Translations under genes and position numbers: made by a program | Shown here: piece by piece, positions 48,063 through 56,925 of the stretch | Layout of the letters: the number at the start of each line of letters is the position of its first letter | Position numbering within the stretch: the stretch's first letter is position 1 | Assembly: GCA_037440925.1 (NCBI GenBank) | Contig: JBBITF010000003.1 | Coordinates: forward strand, 1 to 64,000 | Direction: 5' to 3' | Origin: JAABUE01 sp037440925 | GTDB lineage: Bacteria > Chloroflexota > Anaerolineae > Anaerolineales > Villigracilaceae | DNA length: 64,000 bases | Notes under the pieces: model-generated | Seen by the model: the letters and a program-made list of their open reading frames with translations, nothing else | Told to the model about the DNA's origin: nothing | Database searches by the model: none

Positions 48063-48090
48063 ATTTTACCACCTCGTGAAAATATGTCAA
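48063..48090 (-). promoter_or_regulatory. Promoter of the lysine leader and hcs-lysX
   Basis: Minus strand TTGACA (48085-48090), 16 bp, TAAAAT (48063-48068), the same spacing as the argG promoter. The stretch 48046-48071 is identical to 44807-44832. Divergent to the next promoter. Confidence 0.9.
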
Positions 48091-48102
48091 CAGTTTTGTA
48101 TG

Positions 48103-48108
48103 TATAAT
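48103..48108 (+). promoter_or_regulatory. -10 box TATAAT, 7 nt before the acyl-CoA synthetase start
   Basis: TATAAT, TTACTCT, ATG. No Shine-Dalgarno sequence fits, so a leaderless mRNA is likely. The -35 region would overlap the -35 of the divergent lysine promoter. Confidence 0.6.
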
Positions 48109-48115
48109 TTACTCT

Positions 48116-50176
48116 ATGACCACTTCCCTGACCCCGTTTTTCCAACCCAAAGGCGTGGTAATCGTCGGCGCGTCTACCTCTCCGCAAAAACTTGGCTATG
48201 GTGTAGCCCGCAACCTGGTTGTCAGCGGCTACCGCGGCGCTATTCATTTCGTCAGCCAAAAAACTGGCATGTTGTTTGGCCGCCCGTTGTACACCGATTT
48301 GTCTCAAGTACCAGAGCCGGTTGACTTAGCGGTACTCATCGTGCCGGCTGGCGATACGCCCCAGGCGCTGGAGGCCTGCGCGAGACGCAACATCCATGCA
48401 GCAATTGTGGTGGCTTCTGGCTTCCGCGAGTCCGGGCCAGAAGGAGCAACCCTCGAAGCCCGCTGCCTGGAAATAGCGCGTAAACAAGGCATCCGCATCG
48501 TCGGCCCAAACTGCATCGGTAGTTTAAACACCCACCTGCCGCTCGATACCACCTTCCTGCCGCCGCCTATGCCGCCGCGCGGACATATCGGCTTCATTTC
48601 TCATTCAGGCGCCTTCTGCGCCGCAATCGTGGACTGGTCGCGCAATCATGGCTTCGGCTTCTCGCAACTCATCAGTTTAGGCAATCAAGCCGACGTAAAC
48701 GAAACAGACATTCTGCCAGAGGTAGCCAACGATGAGCATACTCGCGTGGTCACGCTATATCTGGAAGGGATATCGAACGGTAAACGCTTTGTAGAAACAG
48801 CCAGAGAAGTGACTCGCAACAAACCGGTCCTGGCGCTCAAGGTGGGGCGCTTTGAAGCCGGACGCCGTGCGGCTGCCTCGCACACCGGCGCGCTGGCCGG
48901 CTCTGACATCGCCTACGACGCCGCCTTCGAAAAATGCGGCATCTATCGCGCCGAGAGCGCCGAGGAGATGTTCGACTGGGCGCAGGCGCTGGCAGCCTGT
49001 CCCCTGCCGCAAGGCCGCAACGTAGCCGTGCTGACCAACGCCGGCGGACCTGGCGTCATGGCCGCCGACGCGCTGGAACGCAATGGCCTGCACATGGCAA
49101 ACCTCTCAGCAGGCACAAAGAAAAGTCTGGCTGCAAAACTGCCGCCCGCAGCCAGCGTGCAAAACCCGGTAGACATGCTGGCCTCGGCTTCGCCTGCCCA
49201 ATATGCAGCCTGCCTGTCCATTTTGCTGGATGACTCTGCGGTGGACGCCGTATTGTTGATATTACCGCCGCCGCCCATGTACCGCGCCGAAGAAGCCGCC
49301 GAAGCCCTGATCCCCATTCTCCAAGCCTCCCACAAACCTGTCCTCATCACGCTGCCCGGCTCGGAACTGACAAAAGAAGCGGAAAAGCGCTTGCAGCAGA
49401 GCGGTATTCCTACCTATACCTTCCCCGAACAAGCCGCCTCTGCATTGGGAATTTTGGCACGCCGGGCTGAGGATATGCGGCTAGAAACGCCTCAGAAAGA
49501 GCAAAAACAAACGCGCACACCCATTTCTCCGTCCAATAGCGCCTCGACACCCGAAGACCTGGTCGCTGCGTACGGCATCCTAATCGCACCGTCGAAACTG
49601 GCGACCAGCGCTGAGCAAGCCGTCTCCATTGCGCGCCAAATGGGCTTTCCGCTGGCGATGAAAATTGCCAGCCCCGACATCCCTCACAAATCGGACCTGG
49701 GCGGTGTGCTGCTCGACCTTGCCAATGAAGAAGCCGTCCATCTTGGCTATACGAAAATCATTGAAAACATCCGCGCCAAACGCCCCCAGGCGCGCATCCA
49801 GGGCGTTTCCCTGCAAAAGCAGGTCTCTGCCGGGCAAGAGGTCATCGTAGGCATGACGCGCGACCCGCAGTTTGGGCCGCTGCTCATGTTCGGTTCGGGC
49901 GGCATTGAAGTGGAAGGACTGAAAGACATTGCCTTTGCCCTGGGGCCGTTGAACTCAGCCGAGGCTGAGACCTTGATACGGCGCACCTGGGCCGGCCAAA
50001 AATTAGACGGCTTCCGCGGCCTGCCGCCGGCAGATAAAGCCGCTGTTGTACACGCCCTCCTCAGCCTGGCGCAATTGGCCGAGGAGCATCCTGAAATTAT
50101 GGAAATCGAAATCAACCCGTTGCGCGTGCTGGAAAAAGGCGCCGTGGCGCTTGACGTGAGAATGGCGCAAGCATGA
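48116..50176 (+). CDS. NDP-forming acyl-CoA synthetase (fused alpha and beta)
   Basis: A 686-residue single-chain acetate/acyl-CoA ligase (ADP-forming). Order: CoA-binding domain (KGVVIVGASTSPQKLGYGVARNL, partly), succinyl-CoA-ligase-like domains with FISHSGAFCAAIVDW, a SHTGALAGSD loop holding the candidate phospho-His, and a C-terminal ATP-grasp domain from about residue 480 (LAMKIASPDIPHKSDLGGV). It interconverts acyl-CoA and acid with ATP gain, common in fermentative microbes. The following MOSC gene overlaps it by 4 bp. Confidence 0.92.
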   Translation: MTTSLTPFFQPKGVVIVGASTSPQKLGYGVARNLVVSGYRGAIHFVSQKTGMLFGRPLYTDLSQVPEPVDLAVLIVPAGDTPQALEACARRNIHAAIVVASGFRESGPEGATLEARCLEIARKQGIRIVGPNCIGSLNTHLPLDTTFLPPPMPPRGHIGFISHSGAFCAAIVDWSRNHGFGFSQLISLGNQADVNETDILPEVANDEHTRVVTLYLEGISNGKRFVETAREVTRNKPVLALKVGRFEAGRRAAASHTGALAGSDIAYDAAFEKCGIYRAESAEEMFDWAQALAACPLPQGRNVAVLTNAGGPGVMAADALERNGLHMANLSAGTKKSLAAKLPPAASVQNPVDMLASASPAQYAACLSILLDDSAVDAVLLILPPPPMYRAEEAAEALIPILQASHKPVLITLPGSELTKEAEKRLQQSGIPTYTFPEQAASALGILARRAEDMRLETPQKEQKQTRTPISPSNSASTPEDLVAAYGILIAPSKLATSAEQAVSIARQMGFPLAMKIASPDIPHKSDLGGVLLDLANEEAVHLGYTKIIENIRAKRPQARIQGVSLQKQVSAGQEVIVGMTRDPQFGPLLMFGSGGIEVEGLKDIAFALGPLNSAEAETLIRRTWAGQKLDGFRGLPPADKAAVVHALLSLAQLAEEHPEIMEIEINPLRVLEKGAVALDVRMAQA

Positions 50177-50988
50177 CGACGGTGACGGCGCTGATTTACT
50201 ACCCCATCAAGTCTTGCCGCGGTTTCGAGGTGGACGAAATCGAAGTGGAGCGCATGGGATTATCGAACGACCGCCGCCTGATGGTGGTCGGCCACGACGG
50301 ACGCTTTCTCACGCAGCGAGACGCCCCGCGGCTGGCCCTCGTTACCCCGGCCCTTTCTCAGCGACGGCTGATTCTCTCTGCCCCCGGCATGACTCCGCTC
50401 AGCATCGAAATCTGCGCTTCTGGCCCAACCCGCCCAGTGGATATTTGGAAAAGCCGCGGCGTGCCGGCTGTAGACCAGGGCGAGGCAGCCGCGACCTGGT
50501 TTTCGGCCTGGCTGGGCCGCCCAGCCCGGCTGGTACATCTGGCAGAAGGCCACCGCCGCATCGTCAGCCAGAAATACGCCGTCAACGCTGACGACCATAC
50601 CGGCTTTGCAGACGGCTACCCGATTTTGTTGGCGTCAGAAGACTCGCTGGCCGACCTGAACGCACGCCTGGAAGCGCCCGTGCCGATGAACCGTTTTCGA
50701 CCCAACCTGGTGGTGGGCGGCTGCGAACCATTCGCCGAGGATACCTGGGCGCGCATCCGTATCGGCACGGTGGAATTGGCGGTCGTCAAACCGTGCGCGC
50801 GTTGTGTGGTGACGACCATAGACAAGGAGACTTTGGCCCAGAGCCAAGAACCGCTTGCCACGCTGGCGACTTACCGCCGACAGGGGAGCGGGGTGATGTT
50901 TGGGCAAAATGTGATTCCCTTAAACGAGGGTAGGCTGAGGCTGGGAATGAACGTAGAAGTTCTGAAAGGAAAATTGTGCAAATCTTAA
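50173..50988 (+). CDS. MOSC domain protein
   Basis: A 271-residue protein with an N-terminal MOSC beta-barrel (VTALIYYPIKSCRGFEVDE) and a C-terminal MOSC domain with the conserved Cys in VKPCARCVVTTID. MOSC proteins bind the molybdenum cofactor; eukaryotic mARC enzymes of similar layout reduce N-hydroxylated compounds. The exact substrate is unknown. The ATG overlaps the upstream stop and the gene overlaps the next by 13 bp. Confidence 0.9.
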   Translation: MTTVTALIYYPIKSCRGFEVDEIEVERMGLSNDRRLMVVGHDGRFLTQRDAPRLALVTPALSQRRLILSAPGMTPLSIEICASGPTRPVDIWKSRGVPAVDQGEAAATWFSAWLGRPARLVHLAEGHRRIVSQKYAVNADDHTGFADGYPILLASEDSLADLNARLEAPVPMNRFRPNLVVGGCEPFAEDTWARIRIGTVELAVVKPCARCVVTTIDKETLAQSQEPLATLATYRRQGSGVMFGQNVIPLNEGRLRLGMNVEVLKGKLCKS

Positions 50989-51215
50989 TTGACATTCTGG
51001 GGTGGATTGGCACTCTGCTGTATCTGGCAGCCTATACGCTGGTATCCATGAAAAAAGTAGAAGGGGATTCGATCCTCTACCAGGGTATAAACATTGTGGC
51101 TGGCGTGCTGTTGGTTATCAACACCCTGTATTGGCGGGCATACCCATCGCTCGGGCTGAACGCCGCGTGGATCGGCATCGCGCTCATTACGCTGTGGCGA
51201 AAGCGACGCAAATGA
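50976..51215 (+). CDS. Small three-helix membrane protein
   Basis: A 79-residue protein with GTG start, AAGGA 5 nt upstream, and three hydrophobic segments (ILGWIGTLLYLAAYTLVSM, GINIVAGVLLVINTLYW, AWIGIALITLW) ending RKRRK. It resembles small CBU_0592-like membrane proteins of unknown role. It overlaps the MOSC gene and is probably co-translated. Confidence 0.75.
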   Translation: MQILIDILGWIGTLLYLAAYTLVSMKKVEGDSILYQGINIVAGVLLVINTLYWRAYPSLGLNAAWIGIALITLWRKRRK

Positions 51216-51245
51216 GGCGGCAGAACAAACGCAGATGGTTTGCGT

Positions 51246-51743
51246 TCAATGAGTGATAATGCGATGGATGGCTACTCCGCTATGGCGCACAGGCATTACG
51301 GCTTCGATACGCAAATCGCCCAGGTTTGGCTCGGTGGTGATATGGGTTTGCAGCCAGGGGCCTAAAGGCTGGCTGAGGGCATAACCAAGCAATCCAAAAA
51401 CAATGGCAAAGGGCAGCAGCCACAAACGCCTTCGCCAAGAACGCGCCCCACTCAACGGCAACCAGGCCAAAGTTCCGGCCAGAAGCGCAGTAGAGGCAAA
51501 GTTCGTCCCACAACCGGCGTGGATGGCCAGTTCATTTTCGCCGGCGCGCAGCCTGGTCATGGCCTGCGTAACGGCCGTTTTGACCTCCTCTGTCGAAACG
51601 TTTCCCAACAAAAAGAAGCCGGTCGGGTTGGAATGTCCGGCAAAGTGACGATCAGGGTGTCTGGCCGTCAAAATGTGGATGGTAGCATGTTCGAGGGCGT
51701 GATTGCGACGGGTTTCAAGGATGAGCGGCAAATCGAGAATCAT
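51246..51743 (-). CDS. DUF6391-like membrane protein
   Basis: A 165-residue protein whose N-terminus ETRRNHALEHATIHIL matches the HALEHA signature of DUF6391-type proteins. Two hydrophobic segments (STALLAGTLAWLPL, LWLLPFAIVFGLLGYAL) follow. The conserved His/Glu pairs suggest metal binding, but no function is known. It begins 7 nt after the phosphofructokinase stop. Confidence 0.7.
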   Translation of the reverse strand: MILDLPLILETRRNHALEHATIHILTARHPDRHFAGHSNPTGFFLLGNVSTEEVKTAVTQAMTRLRAGENELAIHAGCGTNFASTALLAGTLAWLPLSGARSWRRRLWLLPFAIVFGLLGYALSQPLGPWLQTHITTEPNLGDLRIEAVMPVRHSGVAIHRIITH

Positions 51744-51750
51744 GGTCGGG

Positions 51751-53970
51751 TTATTCCTTTGGGTCTTGTTTTGCGAGCAAACTGGCGACGCTTTTCAAAG
51801 CCAGCCACCACTGTTCTTTGGGACGTTGATGTTCGGCGTCTATCATGCGGTCGAAGTCGCGCATATCGTGGAAGTGGATTTTGCCGTTTTGCATTCCAAT
51901 GAAAGCGCTATCTTGGCCGCCTTGTTCGCACTGCTCGATGAGGTATTCCAGGCACATGCGCGCCAGTCGCGAGGCTTGGATGCGGTCAAAAGGAGAGGGA
52001 TCTCCGCCTTGTTGCAAGTGACCAAGGATAGCCGGGCGCACGTCGAACACATCGCGGCCCTCTTCCTCGAACAGGGAGCAAATGAATTTCGTGTCATAGA
52101 CGGGGTTGGCGTACTCATTGCGGATGACCAGCCCCAAGCGTTTACCGCTTTGAAAACCGCGCAAAAGGCTTTCGACATCCGTTTGTAAATCGCGCAATTT
52201 GATGCCTTCTTCGTGCAAATAGACTCGTTCTGCGCCGGTCGCCAAGCCGCCCATGAGCGCCAGATAGCCGCAGTAATGTCCCATCACCTCGACGACAAAA
52301 CAGCGGCGTGTGGCGACCGCCGATTGTTTGATTTTGTCCACCGCGTCCACGATGCTGTTGAGGGCAGTATCGGCGCCAATGCTGAATTCTGAGCCGGGCA
52401 AGTTATTATTGATGGAAGCCGGCAAACAAATCATGGGGATATTGAACGACGGGAAATTGAGGCGGTTGCTCAACATGATAAAAGCAGACTGGTAAGCCGT
52501 CCAACCGCCAATGAGCAGCAAAGCGTCTATATGATGGTCTTCGATGACGCGCGCAATGGCATACAGGTCACGCCCCTGGGGAACACGGCGTGTGGTTCCC
52601 AACATCGAACCGCCGCGCGTGGCCCAGCCGCTGACGCTCATCCAATCCAGGGCCTCTACTTCACCCTCTACCATCCCTTCGAAGCCATTATGGATGCCGA
52701 GCATGATATGGCCTTTATCCAATCCCAAGCGAATGGCGGCGCGCGCAGCCGTATTCATGCCGGGAGCAGGGGCGCCGGCGTTCATGACGGCAATACGGAA
52801 GCGTTTGCGGTTCGGTTCGAGAGGATGAGGCAAGGCGCGAACCATCGTTTTGAAAGTATCGAAGGCATCCTTGAAGGAGGAACTGCGCAACGACATGGCG
52901 CGTTCGTACTGTTTTGCCGCTATTGCTTCGACAACCTCCTGGGTTTGCCGCACCGCTTCTGTCAACGAGAGGCGCGTTATGCGATTGTTGCGGATGCCAA
53001 TGACAAGCGGCTCGTCAGAGGGTTGGACGTTCAGGAGGGCATTGACGGCCTCGTATCCCATCAACGTGCTGAGGGTGCGGTCGAAGGCGCTAGGCCGCCC
53101 TCCGCGCTGTACGTGTCCTAACACCGTGACGCGCACTTCCTCGCCCAGGCGTTCCTCCAATGCGCGCTGTACGTCGCCGCTGCCAATGTAATTTCCATTT
53201 CGGTCACGAGCGCCCTCCGCCAGGATGACGATGCTGTCGCGACGTCCGGCTTTCCTGCCGGCGCGCAGGCGCTCTGCCAACACATCCTGCCAGTTTTCGA
53301 CATCCGGCGGGGATTCAGGGATGAAGACCCAATCGGCCCCGCAAGCCAGCGCTCCCATGAGCGCCAGATAGCCGCAATTGCGCCCCATGACTTTGACAAC
53401 AAAGGTCCTTTGATGGCTGGCAGCGGTGCTGGAAATGGCGTCTACGGCTTCAGTGATGCGATGCAGGGCCGAGTCGGCGCCGATGGTCATGTCGGTGCCA
53501 GAGAAATCGTTGTCAATGGAGCCAACAAGCCCAACGATAGAGAGGTTTGGGAAGGCGGAGGCTTCTTCGTGACTGATTTGGCCTGCTTCGGCCAGTTCTT
53601 CCACTAACGAAGGCCATTCCTGGCGGAAGATGTTAGCGCCGGTCAGCGAACCATCGCCGCCGATGACAATCAAGCGGTCTATGCCCGCTTGAATCAGATG
53701 CAGAGCGGCAGAGCGTCGGCCATCGCGCGTCCGAAAGGCTTCGCAACGGGCGCTGCCGATGACGGTGCCGCCCAATTGCAGGATGCCGCCGACCGAATCC
53801 CAATCCATTTTGCGAATCCGTTCGCCGCCCTCTACCAAACCTTGATAGCCTTCATAGACGGCATAGGCTTCCGCTCCCTGCGCCAAAGCGGTGCGCACCA
53901 CCGCCCGCACAGCGGCATTCATGCCCTGGGCGTCGCCGCCGCTGGTAAGCACAGCAATTCGTTTTGTCAT
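51751..53970 (-). CDS. pfkA: Tandem (eukaryote-type) 6-phosphofructokinase
   Basis: 739 residues, twice the usual bacterial PfkA (about 320), made of two PFK domains. N-half: TSGGDAQGMNAAVR, GGDGS (104-108; Gly after Asp suggests ATP use), catalytic GSIDND with Asp at 153, GHVQRGG. C-half from about 390: NAGAPAPGMN, GGWTA instead of GGDGS, and PASINNN with Asn at 521 instead of the catalytic Asp. This is the pattern of animal/fungal PFK-1, whose C-half became regulatory. It probably phosphorylates fructose-6-phosphate with the N-half only. Confidence 0.92.
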   Translation of the reverse strand: MTKRIAVLTSGGDAQGMNAAVRAVVRTALAQGAEAYAVYEGYQGLVEGGERIRKMDWDSVGGILQLGGTVIGSARCEAFRTRDGRRSAALHLIQAGIDRLIVIGGDGSLTGANIFRQEWPSLVEELAEAGQISHEEASAFPNLSIVGLVGSIDNDFSGTDMTIGADSALHRITEAVDAISSTAASHQRTFVVKVMGRNCGYLALMGALACGADWVFIPESPPDVENWQDVLAERLRAGRKAGRRDSIVILAEGARDRNGNYIGSGDVQRALEERLGEEVRVTVLGHVQRGGRPSAFDRTLSTLMGYEAVNALLNVQPSDEPLVIGIRNNRITRLSLTEAVRQTQEVVEAIAAKQYERAMSLRSSSFKDAFDTFKTMVRALPHPLEPNRKRFRIAVMNAGAPAPGMNTAARAAIRLGLDKGHIMLGIHNGFEGMVEGEVEALDWMSVSGWATRGGSMLGTTRRVPQGRDLYAIARVIEDHHIDALLLIGGWTAYQSAFIMLSNRLNFPSFNIPMICLPASINNNLPGSEFSIGADTALNSIVDAVDKIKQSAVATRRCFVVEVMGHYCGYLALMGGLATGAERVYLHEEGIKLRDLQTDVESLLRGFQSGKRLGLVIRNEYANPVYDTKFICSLFEEEGRDVFDVRPAILGHLQQGGDPSPFDRIQASRLARMCLEYLIEQCEQGGQDSAFIGMQNGKIHFHDMRDFDRMIDAEHQRPKEQWWLALKSVASLLAKQDPKE

Positions 53971-53985
53971 GTCATGAGTCCCCTA

Positions 53986-54660
53986 TCAGGGGGTTGGAGT
54001 CAGAGTAACAGTTGGGGTAGCCGTGGCGGCAGAGGGAGTTACAGTGACGTCTCCGACTACAATGATCACCCACGGCGTCTCGCCAAAATAATTGCCGTTG
54101 GCATCGGCCAGGCGCCAAATGCCTTTCAGCTCGCCGGTCTTGTCTTTGGGCGCCACCATCGGCACAGAGATTTCGATTTGGCGGCCAGGTTCGACGCGCT
54201 GATTCAACGTCACAGCCACACCGCCCATCGCTTCGCCGCCAACAATGTTGAAAATAAAACCCGGTTCCCAGGCGCAAGAGCCATTGTTCAGCATCCGCCA
54301 GGTTTTGGTAAAAGACTGTCCAGGCGTCATGGGGGTTCTATCCGGAATGGTGACATCTCCCGCAAAGGCGGAATTGTAACAAGCCGCTGCGCCTACGCTG
54401 CTGGTATTGGTAGGAAGGGGCGCTCCGCTGGTAGGGGGAGCAAACGTAGGAGGTGGGGTAGGGGTCATGGTAGGCAGCGGCGTCTCTGTAGGTTGGGCCA
54501 GGGCGGTTTGCGTCAAATTGGCTTGAAAAGTAAAAACAGCCAGGGTTTGAATTTGTTCTACACCCAGGGTAGGAGTACTATCCGCAGAAGCGCCTCCACA
54601 GGCACTCGAGGTCAGCAGGATTGCCGCCGCGATCCACGCCAGGGTTTTAATGTTGCGCAT
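53986..54660 (-). CDS. Lipoprotein with NBR1-Ig-like domain
   Basis: A 224-residue exported lipoprotein: signal helix with lipobox SSAC, a Thr/Pro linker (about 58-90), then an NBR1-Ig-like beta-sandwich (VTIPDRTPMTPGQSFTKTWRM, NNGSCAWEPGFIF, GIWRLADANGNYFGE) and a short PT tail. This domain is named after the autophagy receptor NBR1 and is common in exported proteins of Anaerolineae. Probably a surface binding module. It lies 15 nt upstream of the phosphofructokinase gene. Confidence 0.85.
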   Translation of the reverse strand: MRNIKTLAWIAAAILLTSSACGGASADSTPTLGVEQIQTLAVFTFQANLTQTALAQPTETPLPTMTPTPPPTFAPPTSGAPLPTNTSSVGAAACYNSAFAGDVTIPDRTPMTPGQSFTKTWRMLNNGSCAWEPGFIFNIVGGEAMGGVAVTLNQRVEPGRQIEISVPMVAPKDKTGELKGIWRLADANGNYFGETPWVIIVVGDVTVTPSAATATPTVTLTPTP

Positions 54661-54736
54661 GTTCGTGTCTCCTTTCTTTGCACAGCATGAGCAAGGCGTT
54701 ATTGTAATCTAAAATCCCAGCCGTTGAAACGCAACA

Positions 54737-54766
54737 AAAAAGGTCGGGGAAAAACCCGACCTTTTT
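54737..54766. terminator. Intrinsic terminator behind ftsH
   Basis: A perfect 12-bp stem AAAAAGGTCGGG/CCCGACCTTTTT with a GAAAAA loop, 2 nt beyond the ftsH stop. It works on the minus strand for ftsH. Confidence 0.88.
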
Positions 54767-54768
54767 GG

Positions 54769-56631
54769 CTAGGCTGGTTGAGGGGTGCCGCTCTTCTTTG
54801 GCACAGGCGGAGGGAAGATGGCCTCGAACTCCTCGCGCGTGATGCTCTCGGCTTCGAGCAATTTCTGAGCCACCGCGTCCAGCTCGCGGCGATATTTCTT
54901 CAAAAGGCTTTTGGCCTGCTGGTAGGCCTCATCTACAATCTTGCGGACTTCCATATCAATTTTTTGGGCTACAGCCTCTGAATAATCACGCTGTTCGGCA
55001 ATCTCGCGCCCTAAAAAGATCAACTCTTCTTTCTGGCCGTAGACCATGTTGCCCAGTTCTCCGCTCATGCCCAGGCGGGTGACCATGCTGCGCGCCATAC
55101 GCGTCACCTGTTCCAGATCGCCAGAAGCGCCGGAAGTAATATCGTCGAACACCTCTTCTTCGGCAGCGCGGCCGCCCAAGGCATAGGCCAGGGTAGCCAT
55201 CATCTTCTTGCGCGACATGAGCAGACGATCTTCGTCTGGGCGGAACCAGGTGATGCCGCCCGCCTGCCCGCGCCCAACAATGGTGACTTTTTGCACCGGA
55301 TCGGCCTCTGGAATAGCATTGCCCACAACAGCATGACCGGCTTCGTGATAGGCAATGATGCGTTTCTCTTCATCCGAAATCAAGCGCGATTTGCGCTCTG
55401 GTCCCATCACAACACGCTCGATGGCTTCTTCTAACTCAGGCTGGCCAATAGATTTCTTGTTGCGGCGGGCTGCCAGAATAGCAGCCTCATTGACCAGGTT
55501 TTCCAGGTCTGCGCCCACAAAACCAGGCGTGCCGCGCGCCAGGGAAGCCAAATCTACCTGCGGGTCGAGCGGTTTGCCCTTGACATGCACTTTGAGGATG
55601 GCCTCGCGTCCGCGCACATCGGGGCGGTCGAGAGTCACGCGGCGGTCGAAGCGGCCAGGACGCAGCAAGGCCGGGTCAAGAATGTCGGGACGATTGGTAG
55701 CCGCTACAATGATGACGTTGGTGTCGGTGTCGAAACCGTCCATCTCCACCAGCATTTGGTTGAGGGTTTGCTCGCGCTCATCATGTGAACCGCCCAGCCC
55801 AGCGCCGCGCTGACGGCCAACGGCATCAATTTCATCTACAAAGACAATGCAGGGCGAGTGACGCTTGGCCTGGTCGAACAAGTCGCGTACCCGGCTAGCG
55901 CCAACGCCGACGAACATTTCGACGAATTCTGAACCAGAAATGGAGAAGAAGGGGACGCCCGCCTCTCCAGAAACGGCCTTAGCCAGCAGAGTCTTGCCCG
56001 TACCGGGCGGGCCGACGAGCAACACGCCCTTGGGAATGCGCGCGCCCAATTGAATGAATTTTTGCGGTTCGCGCAGGAATTCGACCACTTCGGCCAACTC
56101 TTCTTTGGCTTCTTCCACGCCGGCCACGTCTGCAAACGTGACGGTAGGATGGTCTCCGCTGAACATGCGCGCACGGCTCTTACCGAAAGCCATGGCCTGA
56201 TTGTTGGTGCCTTGCGCCTGGCGGAAGATGAACCACAACACACCGGCCATCAGGACAACCGGGAGAATGTAAACAGCGCCGCTCAATAAGTTCACCCAAG
56301 CAGAGGGCGGCTCGACAATCAGTTTAAAACCGTTGTTTTCAGGGGAAAGTTTTTCAGGCGTAACGCCCAGACTGATGAGTTGTTCTACCAGCGTTGCGCC
56401 CGGCTCTTTTTGGGCCAGTTTTTCTTTGCCATCTTGGTAAACGACTTGCAGTTTATCGTCACTCTTTACAACGATCTTGCCAACTTGACTTGCCTGGATG
56501 TCATGAGCCAGTTGGTTAAGCGTCAACGCTTCTTGCGGGCTCGTCTCCTGCCGAAAGCCCATATACAACATTGCAGCAATGGCAATGATCAACAGGAAAT
56601 AGACGAGAACAGACGAATTTCTTGAATTCAC
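54769..56631 (-). CDS. ftsH: ATP-dependent zinc metalloprotease FtsH
   Basis: A 620-residue membrane AAA+ protease. Two N-terminal membrane helices (SSVLVYFLLIIAIAAMLYM, LLSGAVYILPVVLMAGVLWF), Walker A GPPGTGKT, Walker B IVFVDEIDAV, second region of homology, and zinc motif HEAGH. It degrades unassembled membrane proteins and regulators. The GTG at 56631 has GGAGG 5 nt upstream and is preferred over an in-frame TTG 12 nt earlier. A TATAAT box lies at 56654-56659. Confidence 0.96.
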   Translation of the reverse strand: MNSRNSSVLVYFLLIIAIAAMLYMGFRQETSPQEALTLNQLAHDIQASQVGKIVVKSDDKLQVVYQDGKEKLAQKEPGATLVEQLISLGVTPEKLSPENNGFKLIVEPPSAWVNLLSGAVYILPVVLMAGVLWFIFRQAQGTNNQAMAFGKSRARMFSGDHPTVTFADVAGVEEAKEELAEVVEFLREPQKFIQLGARIPKGVLLVGPPGTGKTLLAKAVSGEAGVPFFSISGSEFVEMFVGVGASRVRDLFDQAKRHSPCIVFVDEIDAVGRQRGAGLGGSHDEREQTLNQMLVEMDGFDTDTNVIIVAATNRPDILDPALLRPGRFDRRVTLDRPDVRGREAILKVHVKGKPLDPQVDLASLARGTPGFVGADLENLVNEAAILAARRNKKSIGQPELEEAIERVVMGPERKSRLISDEEKRIIAYHEAGHAVVGNAIPEADPVQKVTIVGRGQAGGITWFRPDEDRLLMSRKKMMATLAYALGGRAAEEEVFDDITSGASGDLEQVTRMARSMVTRLGMSGELGNMVYGQKEELIFLGREIAEQRDYSEAVAQKIDMEVRKIVDEAYQQAKSLLKKYRRELDAVAQKLLEAESITREEFEAIFPPPVPKKSGTPQPA

Positions 56632-56749
56632 GGAATCCTCCAATACCGATATGATTATACCAATCCAATCTCATGACGAGTAGTGCAGGCGATTTCTTAT
56701 AACAATTCTCTAATGAATTCCTGTCAAAAGCCATCAAAATTAGCAACTC

Positions 56750-56813
56750 GTAACTGCCTACCCTTTCTACCTACCCTTTCTATAACAAAAAGACCTTAAC
56801 TCGGACGAGCCGA
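56750..56813. repeat. Fragment of a GTAACTGCC-bounded element
   Basis: GTAACTGCCTACCC then a duplicated ctaccctttct and tataacaaaaagaccttaa, matching the left part of the element at 11277. No right end was found. The rest of 56814-56925 holds two short hairpins (GAAATCTGCCGATTTC, GAAGTCTTGAGACTTC). Confidence 0.65.
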
Positions 56814-56925
56814 AATCAACATAAAGTACACAAGTAAGGAAACTCAAGTTTCTGGAGTGCGAAATCTGCCGATTTCGCCCGAAGTCTTGAGACTTCGGAG
56901 TCCTTACCATAGTATTGACCTTAGC

